From positions 3,100,001 to 3,164,000 of the forward strand of contig NZ_CP044344.1 of assembly GCF_008761635.1 (NCBI RefSeq): a stretch of DNA of 64,000 nt. The letters run 5' to 3'. Every line of letters starts with the position of its first letter. Position 1 is the first letter of the stretch. The position numbers were made by a program, and so were the translations under genes. This document shows positions 7,400 through 13,517 of this stretch, piece by piece. The DNA comes from Nocardioides cynanchi. GTDB taxonomy: Bacteria > Actinomycetota > Actinomycetes > Propionibacteriales > Nocardioidaceae. A model generated the notes under the pieces. That model ran no database searches, was not told the origin of the DNA, and saw only the letters and a program-made list of their open reading frames with translations.

Positions 7400-7870
7400 C
7401 TAGAGGCCGAGCTCGGTCAGGCCCGGGTGGTCTGCCGGGCGCGGCGCCGTCCGGTCCCAGTGGAACAGCCGGTCCGCCTCGTCGATCGCGATGTCGTTGA
7501 TGCTGGCGTGCCGCCGGCTCATCAGGCCGTGCTCGTCGAACTCCCAGTTCTCGTTGCCGTGCGACCGGGACCACCGTCCGTCGGCGTCGTGGGACTCGTA
7601 GACGAACCGTACGGCGATCCGGTTGCCGGCGTACGTCCAGACCTCCTTGATCAGGCGGTACTCCAGCTCGCGGGCCCATTTCTGCTGCAGGAACGCCACG
7701 ATCTCGTCGCGGCCGTGGACGAACGTGTCACGGTTGCGCCAGCGGCTGTCGGGTGTGTACGCCAGCGAGACCCGCTCGGGGTCGCAGCTGTTCCAGGCGT
7801 CCTCTGCCGCCCGCGCCTTCTGGGCAGCGGTCTCGGCCGTGAACGGCGGGAGGGGTGGGCGGTCGTTCAT
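7400..7870 (-). CDS. NTF2-like protein, DUF1348 family
   Basis: 156 residues of the NTF2/SnoaL cone-shaped fold. The DUF1348 signature is strong: [19 protein letters not shown] near the N-terminus, [37 protein letters not shown], and [11 protein letters not shown]. These small proteins are common in actinobacteria and proteobacteria and have no firmly known reaction. Convergent with the histidine phosphatase. Its 5' end faces the clpP operon across a 223-bp gap that holds a large palindrome. Confidence 0.85.
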   Translation of the reverse strand: MNDRPPLPPFTAETAAQKARAAEDAWNSCDPERVSLAYTPDSRWRNRDTFVHGRDEIVAFLQQKWARELEYRLIKEVWTYAGNRIAVRFVYESHDADGRWSRSHGNENWEFDEHGLMSRRHASINDIAIDEADRLFHWDRTAPRPADHPGLTELGL

Positions 7871-7920
7871 CGGGGCACCTCGCGCGATCGGGTCCGCAGC
7901 ACGCTACAACCTCCCGCTCG

Positions 7921-7985
7921 CGATAGTCCGGCACGTACGGCACCTTCTCGGGGGTCCTCGAGGTGCCCTACGTGCCGGACTATCG
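7921..7985. repeat. Near-perfect 25-bp inverted repeat (65-bp hairpin-forming element)
   Basis: The left arm, beginning CGATAGTCCGGCACGTACGG (7921-7945), pairs with the right arm 7961-7985 across a 15-nt loop with one mismatch in 25. It sits between the divergent DUF1348 and clpP genes, inside their promoter regions rather than after a gene, and lacks a T-tract. It could be an operator for a large regulator, a REP-like element or an attenuator. No second copy was noticed in the window. Confidence 0.8.
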
Positions 7986-8093
7986 CTCGGGGCTGCCGGG
8001 AGCGGATCTGCCGGGGGCGGATCCGCGCTGGGCGGTGCTGCCCGGAGCAGCACGCCGTTGGCCCGGCGTACGACGGGTGCCACGGTGGGACGC

Positions 8094-8714
8094 ATGAGCG
8101 ACCACCACACCTCCCCGAGCGCCGTCGACGACGACCTCGCCCGCAGCCTGCTCGAGCAGCGCACGCTGGTGCTGAGCGGGGTGCTCGACGACGCCATGGG
8201 CCAGCGCCTGAGCACCGGCATCCTGGTGCTCTCCGCGCGCGACCCGAAGGCCGACATCCACCTGTGGATCAACAGCCCCGGCGGCTCGGTGCCGTCGATG
8301 CTGGCGATCCGCGACGTGATCAGGCTGGTCCCCAACGACGTCAGCACGCTGGCGATGGGCATCGCCTGCAGCGCGGGGCAGTTCCTGCTCAGTGCCGGCA
8401 CCCGCGGCAAGCGGTTCGCACTCCCGCACGCGCGGATCCTGCTGCACCAGGGCTCGGCCGGCATCGGGGGCACCGCGATGGACATCGCGATCCAGGCCGA
8501 CGACCTGCGGCACACCCGCGACACCGTGCTGGCGCTGATCAGCGAGGACACCGGCCAGGACGTCGAGACCGTGGAGCGCGACTCGCGTCGCGACCGCTGG
8601 TTCAGCGCCGAGGACGCGCTCGCCTACGGCTTCGTGGACGCGGTGGTCAGCTCGATCGACGAGGTCCAGACCGTCGTACGACGTCCGCTGGGCCTGGGGG
8701 TCGGCCCGGCATGA
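8094..8714 (+). CDS. clpP: ATP-dependent Clp protease proteolytic subunit (catalytically complete)
   Basis: 206 residues. The Ser-His-Asp triad is present: Ser93 in GIACSAGQFLL, His118 in ARILLHQG and Asp167 in SRRDRWFSAED. WINSPGGSV (59-66) is the ClpP oxyanion/handle signature. It forms a two-gene operon with the second clpP (ATGA overlap), as in actinobacteria where ClpP1 and ClpP2 build mixed tetradecamers fed by ClpX or ClpC. No clpX or trigger-factor gene is adjacent, so this is probably a secondary, stress-linked clpP pair rather than the housekeeping one. A ClgR-like regulator gene converges on the operon from downstream. Confidence 0.93.
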   Translation: MSDHHTSPSAVDDDLARSLLEQRTLVLSGVLDDAMGQRLSTGILVLSARDPKADIHLWINSPGGSVPSMLAIRDVIRLVPNDVSTLAMGIACSAGQFLLSAGTRGKRFALPHARILLHQGSAGIGGTAMDIAIQADDLRHTRDTVLALISEDTGQDVETVERDSRRDRWFSAEDALAYGFVDAVVSSIDEVQTVVRRPLGLGVGPA

Positions 8715-9310
8715 GCAGCTACCCGATCCCCTACGTGACCACCCAGACCAACCGTGGCGAGCGCACGGTCGACGTCTACAGCCGTCTGCTCGCCGACCGG
8801 ATCATCTACCTGGGCACACCGATCGACGACGGGGTCGCCAACACCGTGATCGCCCAGCTGATCCACCTCGAGTCGGAGAGCCCCGAGGTGCCGATCAACC
8901 TCTACCTCAACTCACCGGGCGGCTCGATCCCCGCGATGCTGGCGATCTACGACGCGATGCAGTTCGTGCGACCGGCCGTCGAGACCACCTGCGTCGGGCA
9001 GGCGGTGGCGACCGCTGCCGTGCTCCTCGCCGGGGGCGCCCCGGGGCACCGGCAGATCCTGCGGCACGGCCGGGTGGTGCTCCACGCCCCGGCCGCGGAG
9101 GGGCGCGGGACCATTCCCGACCTGATCCTGGAGGCCGAGGAGATCGAGCGGGTACGGTCGCTGCTGGAGCAGCTGCTCGCCCGCGACACCGGGAAGTCCG
9201 CCGAGCGGGTCCGCGAGGACACCGAGCGCGACCTGGTGCTGACCGCGGAGCAGGCGGTGGAATACGGGGTGGTCGACGCTGTTGTCACCCAGAGAGACTG
9301 GACACCGTGA
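8711..9310 (+). CDS. ClpP-like subunit lacking the catalytic serine (ClpR-like)
   Basis: 199 residues with the full ClpP fold: LYLNSPGGSIPAMLAIYD (64-81), His125 in VVLHAPA and Asp174 in TERDLVLTAEQAVEYG. The residue aligned with the nucleophilic serine is Ala100: the motif reads CVGQAVATAAVLL where catalytic ClpP has GQAAS. The codon is GCG at 9008-9010, one base from TCG. The subunit should be proteolytically dead and could serve a structural or gating role in a mixed ring, like ClpR of cyanobacteria and plastids. Translationally coupled to the active clpP upstream. Confidence 0.92.
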   Translation: MSSYPIPYVTTQTNRGERTVDVYSRLLADRIIYLGTPIDDGVANTVIAQLIHLESESPEVPINLYLNSPGGSIPAMLAIYDAMQFVRPAVETTCVGQAVATAAVLLAGGAPGHRQILRHGRVVLHAPAAEGRGTIPDLILEAEEIERVRSLLEQLLARDTGKSAERVREDTERDLVLTAEQAVEYGVVDAVVTQRDWTP

Positions 9311-9318
9311 ACGGCGGG

Positions 9319-9654
9319 TCAGGCCGCCAGGCAGAGAGGGGCGTCGGATGACATCTCCACGGAGGCGACGCGCGAAGCGAGGTCAGCGATCGAAAGGCCG
9401 AGGGCTCCAGCCATCGCCGCGAGAAGCTCAGAGGAGGGGTCCTTCAGACCCCGCTCCACCTCGCTGAGGTACTGCGGCGACACCCCGGCGTCGCCCGCGA
9501 CGTCGACCAGGCGTCGGCCCGAGGCCAGGCGCTCCTCGCGGAGCTCGCGCCCGACCGACTCGCGCCACAGCGGCTCGACCTCGTCCGGCTGCGGGCCGGA
9601 CCGCTCCTGCGGCTCACCCGGACGGCGTACGACGAACGGCACCACGTCTCCCAT
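9319..9654 (-). CDS. XRE-family regulator, ClgR-like
   Basis: 111 residues. The helix-turn-helix (RRLVDVAGDAGVSPQYLSEV, 47-66) and following ERGLKDPSSELLAAM closely match the ClgR family, actinobacterial activators of clp genes. The protein ends LCLAA. A C-terminal di-alanine like the SsrA tag end is known to make ClgR a ClpP substrate, so a feedback loop is plausible. The gene converges on the clpP pair with 8 nt between stop codons. I see no clear ClgR box (CGC-N5-GCG type) upstream of clpP. N-terminal residues 1-30 are low-complexity. Confidence 0.85.
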   Translation of the reverse strand: MGDVVPFVVRRPGEPQERSGPQPDEVEPLWRESVGRELREERLASGRRLVDVAGDAGVSPQYLSEVERGLKDPSSELLAAMAGALGLSIADLASRVASVEMSSDAPLCLAA

Positions 9655-9770
9655 GGGCCCACGCTAGCCCTCGCCGCGGCCGGTGCCCGCGGCATTCTGC
9701 TCAGGGCAGAACGCCCCTGCGGACGGGCCCGCCGTCCCCGGTGAGCTCCCAATCCCACCCGGGACAGCGA

Positions 9771-9798
9771 GAAGCGGCCCGGAGGACCGGGCCGCTTC
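9771..9798. terminator. Strong GC hairpin (11-bp perfect stem)
   Basis: GAAGCGGCCCG (9771-9781), 6-nt loop, CGGGCCGCTTC (9788-9798). A second hairpin follows at 9801-9825 (AGTGCGG ... CCGCACT, 7-bp stem). Both lie between divergent genes, so they do not end either annotated gene. They suggest a short intervening transcript, an attenuator or a regulatory leader. No T-tract, as is usual in this GC range. Confidence 0.5.
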
Positions 9799-9881
9799 GC
9801 AGTGCGGCACCCCATGTACCGCACTAGGGGAACGCGCGAGCCCGGAGTTCATGACGCGGTTCGCCAGAAGTTTCCGGCGGG

Positions 9882-9887
9882 TAGGCT
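9882..9887 (+). promoter_or_regulatory. -10 hexamer TAGGCT upstream of the monooxygenase gene
   Basis: TAGGCT ends 8 nt before ATG 9896, supporting that start over the upstream in-frame ATG at 9851, which would put extra residues before the Rossmann strand. Confidence 0.4.
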
Positions 9888-9895
9888 CCCGGGTC

Positions 9896-11221
9896 ATGGT
9901 GTCGACGCGGGCCTGCATCATCGGCGCCGGATCGTCCGGGATCACCGCCCTCCAGGTGCTCCGGGCGGCGGGCGTCGAGGTCGACTGCTACGAGATGGGC
10001 TCCGAGGTCGGCGGCAACTGGCGCTACGACAACGACAACGGCGTCAGCTCGGCGTACCGCTCGCTGCACATCAACACCTCCCGCGCCGCGATGGAGTACG
10101 CCGCCTACCCGATGCCGGCCGACCTGCCCGACTACCCCAGCCACTGGCAGATCGCCGCCTACTTCGACGACTTCGTCGAGCACTTCGGGCTGAGGGAGTC
10201 GATCACCTTCCGGACCGAGGTGACCAAGGTCGAGCCCGTCGAGGGCGGTGGGTACGACGTGACCGTGCGGTCGCGCGAGGCCGCCCGCGAGGCGCTCACC
10301 CACCACTACGACCACGTGCTGGTCGCCAACGGGCACCACTGGGACCCGCGCTGGCCCGAGCCGTCGTTCCCCGGGAGCGAGGACTTCCCGGGGCGGCAGA
10401 TCCACGCGCACTACTACCGCACCCCGGACGTCTTCGACGGCCAGCGGGTGGTGGTGCTCGGGATCGGCAACTCCGCCACCGACATCGCGGTCGAGGCGAG
10501 CCGCTCGGCCAAGGCGACCTACCTGGCCATGCGCCGCGGGGCCTGGATCATCCCGAAGTTCCTGTTCGGGATGCCGACCGACCACCTGACCGACTCGCCG
10601 CTGGCCCGCGGCCCGCTGTCGGTCCAGAAGCTCGGCATGCGCACGATGCTGCGGATCGCGGTCGGCAAGATGACCGACTACGGCCTGCCGAAGCCGGACC
10701 ACGACATCCTCGAGGCCCATCCGACGGTCAGCGACGACCTGCTGAGCCGGCTCGGGCACGGCGACATCACGGTCAAGCCGTCGATCAGCCGGTTCGACGG
10801 CTCGACCGTGCGCTTCACCGACGGCTCGAGCGTCGAGGCCGACGTGGTCGTCTACGCCACCGGCTACAAGATCACCTTCCCGTTCCTCGACGACACCGTG
10901 GTCCGGGCCGAGGACAACCACATCGACCTCTACCGACGGGTCGTCTCGCCGGACCGGCCCGGTCTCTACTTCATCGGGCTGGTGCAGCCGCTCGGCGCGG
11001 TGATGCCGCTGGCCGAGGCGCAGTCCCACTGGGTGGCCGACCTGGTCACCGGCCGGGTGACCCTGCCGTCGTACGCCGAGATGCGGCGCCAGATCGCGGC
11101 GTACGACGCGGCGCTGCGCAAGCGGTTCGTGGCCAGCAAGCGGCACACCATCGAGGTCGACTTCCACGCCTACCGCGCCGAGCTGGAGAAGGAGCGGAAG
11201 GCCCGCCAGGTCACTGCCTGA
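9896..11221 (+). CDS. Flavin-containing monooxygenase (FMO/BVMO superfamily)
   Basis: 441 residues. The FAD-binding GAGSSG (10-15) directly follows the N-terminal strand. The FMO fingerprint FPGRQIHAHYY matches FxGxxxHxxxY. The NADPH-binding motif is GIGNSATD, and the late ATGY motif is present (VVYATGYKITFPF). Such enzymes insert one oxygen atom at N, S or carbonyl carbon using NADPH and O2. The substrate cannot be told from sequence. The gene stands alone between the ClgR-like regulator (divergent) and an RDD-protein gene (convergent), and a hairpin overlaps its stop codon. Confidence 0.9.
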   Translation: MVSTRACIIGAGSSGITALQVLRAAGVEVDCYEMGSEVGGNWRYDNDNGVSSAYRSLHINTSRAAMEYAAYPMPADLPDYPSHWQIAAYFDDFVEHFGLRESITFRTEVTKVEPVEGGGYDVTVRSREAAREALTHHYDHVLVANGHHWDPRWPEPSFPGSEDFPGRQIHAHYYRTPDVFDGQRVVVLGIGNSATDIAVEASRSAKATYLAMRRGAWIIPKFLFGMPTDHLTDSPLARGPLSVQKLGMRTMLRIAVGKMTDYGLPKPDHDILEAHPTVSDDLLSRLGHGDITVKPSISRFDGSTVRFTDGSSVEADVVVYATGYKITFPFLDDTVVRAEDNHIDLYRRVVSPDRPGLYFIGLVQPLGAVMPLAEAQSHWVADLVTGRVTLPSYAEMRRQIAAYDAALRKRFVASKRHTIEVDFHAYRAELEKERKARQVTA

Positions 11222-11229
11222 GCGGGCCT
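11199..11229. terminator. Hairpin overlapping the monooxygenase stop codon
   Basis: AGGCCCGC CAGG (11199-11210) pairs with CCTG A GCGGGCCT (11217-11229) around a 6-nt loop, with one bulged A. It lies between the convergent monooxygenase and RDD genes and could act on both strands. Confidence 0.5.
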
Positions 11230-11248
11230 CCCGGGTCGGGCCGACCGG

Positions 11249-11983
11249 TCAGACCGGCGGCACCGGGTTGCTGGCGTTGACCACGACGGTGCTCATGATC
11301 TTGTCGGCGAAGGTCTGCTTCTTGGCGTCCCAGAGGGGCCAGAGGTAGCCGATGTAGCAGATGCCGTCGAGGATGTGCGCGAGCTGGCGGAGGAACGACA
11401 TGCCCGCGCCGATCGGCCGGCCCTCGCCGTTGATCAGGCGGATCGAGAGCACGCCCTTGCCGATCGTGGCACCGGTGCGGCCCTGCTTGATGCAGACGTT
11501 CCAGATCCAGAACGCGGCGTAGGTGACGATGCCGACCAGGATCAGGATCGCGGCACCCGCACCTCCGCTGGTGTGCGTCGTGGTGACGCCGTTGGCGTCG
11601 GTGGTGGTCGTGGAGTTGGCGATCAGGATCCCGTAGCCGATCCAGGCCGGGATCCCGGCGACCGCCGCCAGCAGCCCGTCGATGATCGAGGCCGCCACCC
11701 GGGAGATCCACGATGCGTAGCCCGAGACCGCGAATCCCGGCGCCTGCTGGCCGTAGGGGCCGGACGCGCCGTAGGGGTTGGCCGGGGCGCCGTACGGGTT
11801 CGCCGGGGCGCCGCCGTAGGGGCTGCCGCCCGGAGCGGTGTAGGGGTCCTGCTGCGCGCTGCCGTAGGGGTTGGGCTCGCCGTACGGGTTGGGCGGCGGG
11901 GGTGCGCCGTAGGGATTGGCGGGAGGCTGCTGCCCGGACTGGCCCGGCTGCTCGGGATCCGGTGGGTTGCCGTACTGCGACAT
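11249..11983 (-). CDS. RDD family membrane protein with proline/glycine/tyrosine-rich N-terminus
   Basis: 244 residues. Residues 1-85 are a low-complexity tail built from repeated NPYG/APY units (PPNPYGEPNPYG, GAPANPYGAP). Then comes an RDD domain with three predicted membrane helices: ISRVAASIIDGLLAAVAG carries the R..D of the RDD signature, AAILILVGIVTYAAFWIWNV is the second, and KGVLSIRLIN the usual cytosolic segment. RDD proteins are small actinobacterial membrane proteins of mostly unknown role. The start at 11983 is chosen for a GAGGGG ribosome-binding site; an open frame continues upstream without homology. Divergent from the PadR gene. Confidence 0.85.
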   Translation of the reverse strand: MSQYGNPPDPEQPGQSGQQPPANPYGAPPPPNPYGEPNPYGSAQQDPYTAPGGSPYGGAPANPYGAPANPYGASGPYGQQAPGFAVSGYASWISRVAASIIDGLLAAVAGIPAWIGYGILIANSTTTTDANGVTTTHTSGGAGAAILILVGIVTYAAFWIWNVCIKQGRTGATIGKGVLSIRLINGEGRPIGAGMSFLRQLAHILDGICYIGYLWPLWDAKKQTFADKIMSTVVVNASNPVPPV

Positions 11984-12104
11984 GCGTCGTCCCCTCATGG
12001 GCGGCGGGTCGGCGTCTGGTCGCCCACCCGGGTGGCACGAGTATGTCCGGTCCCGGGGCCCGGCGAACACGATCGACGCACCCGAGAGTTCGCGCAATGT
12101 GCTT

Positions 12105-12146
12105 GCATACCCGATATGCATGGGCGTATACATACTCCGTATCCAT
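12105..12146. promoter_or_regulatory. Candidate PadR operator/promoter region
   Basis: GCATA-CCCGA-TATGC (12105-12119) is a perfect 5-bp inverted repeat. It is followed by GCGTATACATACTCCGTATC (about 12124-12143), rich in GTATAC/ATAC half sites. AT-rich ATAC/GTAT dyads like this are typical PadR targets, and such AT-rich sequence is rare in this window. It lies in the divergent RDD-PadR gap, so it probably controls the PadR-ABC operon and perhaps the RDD gene. Confidence 0.5.
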
Positions 12147-12180
12147 GGCCACGGGGGCCATGGAGCGAGAGGAGCTCTCG

Positions 12181-12804
12181 ATGTCGGTGCGCAACGCGCT
12201 GCTGGCCCTGCTCGAGCAGGGCCCCCGCTACGGCTACCAGCTGCGGGCGGAGTTCGAGCACCGCACGGGGGGCACCTGGCCCCTCAACGTCGGGCAGGTC
12301 TACACGACCCTGGCCCGGCTCGAGCGGGACGGGCTGGTCGAGGGGCAGGGCGCGGACGGGGAGGGCCACGTGATGTACGCCGTCACCTCGACCGGTCGCG
12401 ACGAGGTGGTCTCGTGGTTCACCTCCCCGGTCTCGCGCACCCAGCCGCCGCGCGAGGAGCTGGCGATCAAGCTCGCCCTGGCCGTCAGCGTGCCGGGCGT
12501 CGACGTCGGGACCGTGATCCAGCAGCAGCGCACCGCCACCATGACCGCCCTGCAGGACTACACCCGGCTCAAGCGCCGGAGCACCGGGGCCGAGCCTCAG
12601 GAGCTCGCGTGGAGCCTGGTCCTCGACTCGCTGGTCTTCGCCGCCGAGGCCGAGATCCGCTGGCTCGACCACTGCGAGGCACGCCTGCGCCGGGCCGCCC
12701 TGGAGCGCGAGGACGCACAGGCGCTCGGTGGTCGAGCGGAGCCTCCCGGTGGTCGAGCGGAGTCGAGACCCGCCGCCACGAGCGACCAGGAGGCCTCCCG
12801 ATGA
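12181..12804 (+). CDS. PadR family transcriptional regulator
   Basis: 207 residues. The winged helix-turn-helix fills the N-terminus (ALLALLEQGPRYGYQLRAEF through QVYTTLARLERDGLVEG, about 6-55). A helical dimerisation domain follows (about 95-180), as in PadR-s1/Vir-type members. The start at 12181 follows a GAGAGGAG ribosome-binding site; the upstream in-frame ATG at 12145 lies in the operator. The last 25 residues (from about 182) are encoded by a copy of the dispersed repeat ([15 protein letters not shown]) and do not look like native PadR sequence. The ABC ATPase gene overlaps the stop codon, so this is probably the local repressor of the export operon. Confidence 0.92.
   Translation: MSVRNALLALLEQGPRYGYQLRAEFEHRTGGTWPLNVGQVYTTLARLERDGLVEGQGADGEGHVMYAVTSTGRDEVVSWFTSPVSRTQPPREELAIKLALAVSVPGVDVGTVIQQQRTATMTALQDYTRLKRRSTGAEPQELAWSLVLDSLVFAAEAEIRWLDHCEARLRRAALEREDAQALGGRAEPPGGRAESRPAATSDQEASR
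12727..12770. repeat. Copy B of dispersed repeat, in frame at the PadR C-terminus
   Basis: A partial unit (GGTGGTCGAGCGGAG, 12727-12741) and a full unit (12748-12770, GGTGGTCGAGCGGAGTCGAG plus ACC), in opposite orientation to copy A. Read in the PadR frame it encodes [15 protein letters not shown]. Confidence 0.75.
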
Positions 12805-13517
12805 GCGCCGTCCTCGAGCTCGCGTCCGTCACCCGGGTCCACGGCGCCGGCGCCACCGAGGTGCACGCCCTGCGCGAGGTGAGCTTCGCGGCGTACCCCG
12901 GCGAGCTGGTCGCCGTGATGGGTCCCTCGGGCTCCGGTAAGTCGACCCTGCTGACGCTGGCCGGCGGTCTGGACACCCCGACCGCGGGCGTCGTCCGCGT
13001 CGAGGGCACCGACCTGGCCGGGCTCGGGCAGAAGGGCCGCGCCGCGATGCGCCGTACCTCGATCGGCTACGTCTTCCAGGACTTCAACCTGATCCCGGCC
13101 CTGACCGCGATCGAGAACGTCGCCCTTCCCCGCGAGCTCGACGGCCAGGGGAGCCGGGCCGCCCGCCGGGCAGCCGGGGTCGCCCTGGACGAGGTCGGCA
13201 TCGGCGACCTCGCCGCACGCTTCCCCGACGAGATGTCGGGCGGGCAGCAGCAGCGGGTCGCCATCGCCCGCGCCATCGTGGGCGACCGCCGGCTGATCCT
13301 GGCCGACGAGCCGACCGGTGCCCTCGACAGCGAGACCGGCGAGGAGGTGCTCCGGCTGCTGCGGGCCCGGTGTGACGCGGGCGCCGCGGGGGTCCTGGTC
13401 ACGCACGAGGCGCGGCACGCCGCGTGGGCCGACCGGGTGGTGTTCCTCCGCGACGGTGTGGTCGTCGACGAGTCCGGCAGTGACCGGCCCGACGCGCTCC
13501 TGGGCTCGACCCGATGA
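12801..13517 (+). CDS. ABC transporter ATP-binding protein (MacB/LolD type)
   Basis: 238 residues. Walker A GPSGSGKST (41-49), Q-loop Gln93 in FQDFNLIPALTAIENV, signature MSGGQQQR (145-152), Walker B LILADEPTGALD (165-176) and H-loop VTHEARHA are all present. The EPTGALDS extension is typical of the MacB/LolD/FtsE-like group that partners with FtsX-type permeases, which is what the next gene encodes (ATGA overlap). Together they probably form a type VII (MacB-like) ABC system for envelope remodelling or export of a peptide or antimicrobial, under PadR control. Confidence 0.95.
   Translation: MSAVLELASVTRVHGAGATEVHALREVSFAAYPGELVAVMGPSGSGKSTLLTLAGGLDTPTAGVVRVEGTDLAGLGQKGRAAMRRTSIGYVFQDFNLIPALTAIENVALPRELDGQGSRAARRAAGVALDEVGIGDLAARFPDEMSGGQQQRVAIARAIVGDRRLILADEPTGALDSETGEEVLRLLRARCDAGAAGVLVTHEARHAAWADRVVFLRDGVVVDESGSDRPDALLGSTR

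Noticed and set aside
8680..8695. Recurring GTCGTACGAC palindromes as regulatory sites
   Set aside because: They lie inside coding sequence across the window and follow from favoured codons for Val-Val-Arg-Arg and Ser-Tyr-Asp.
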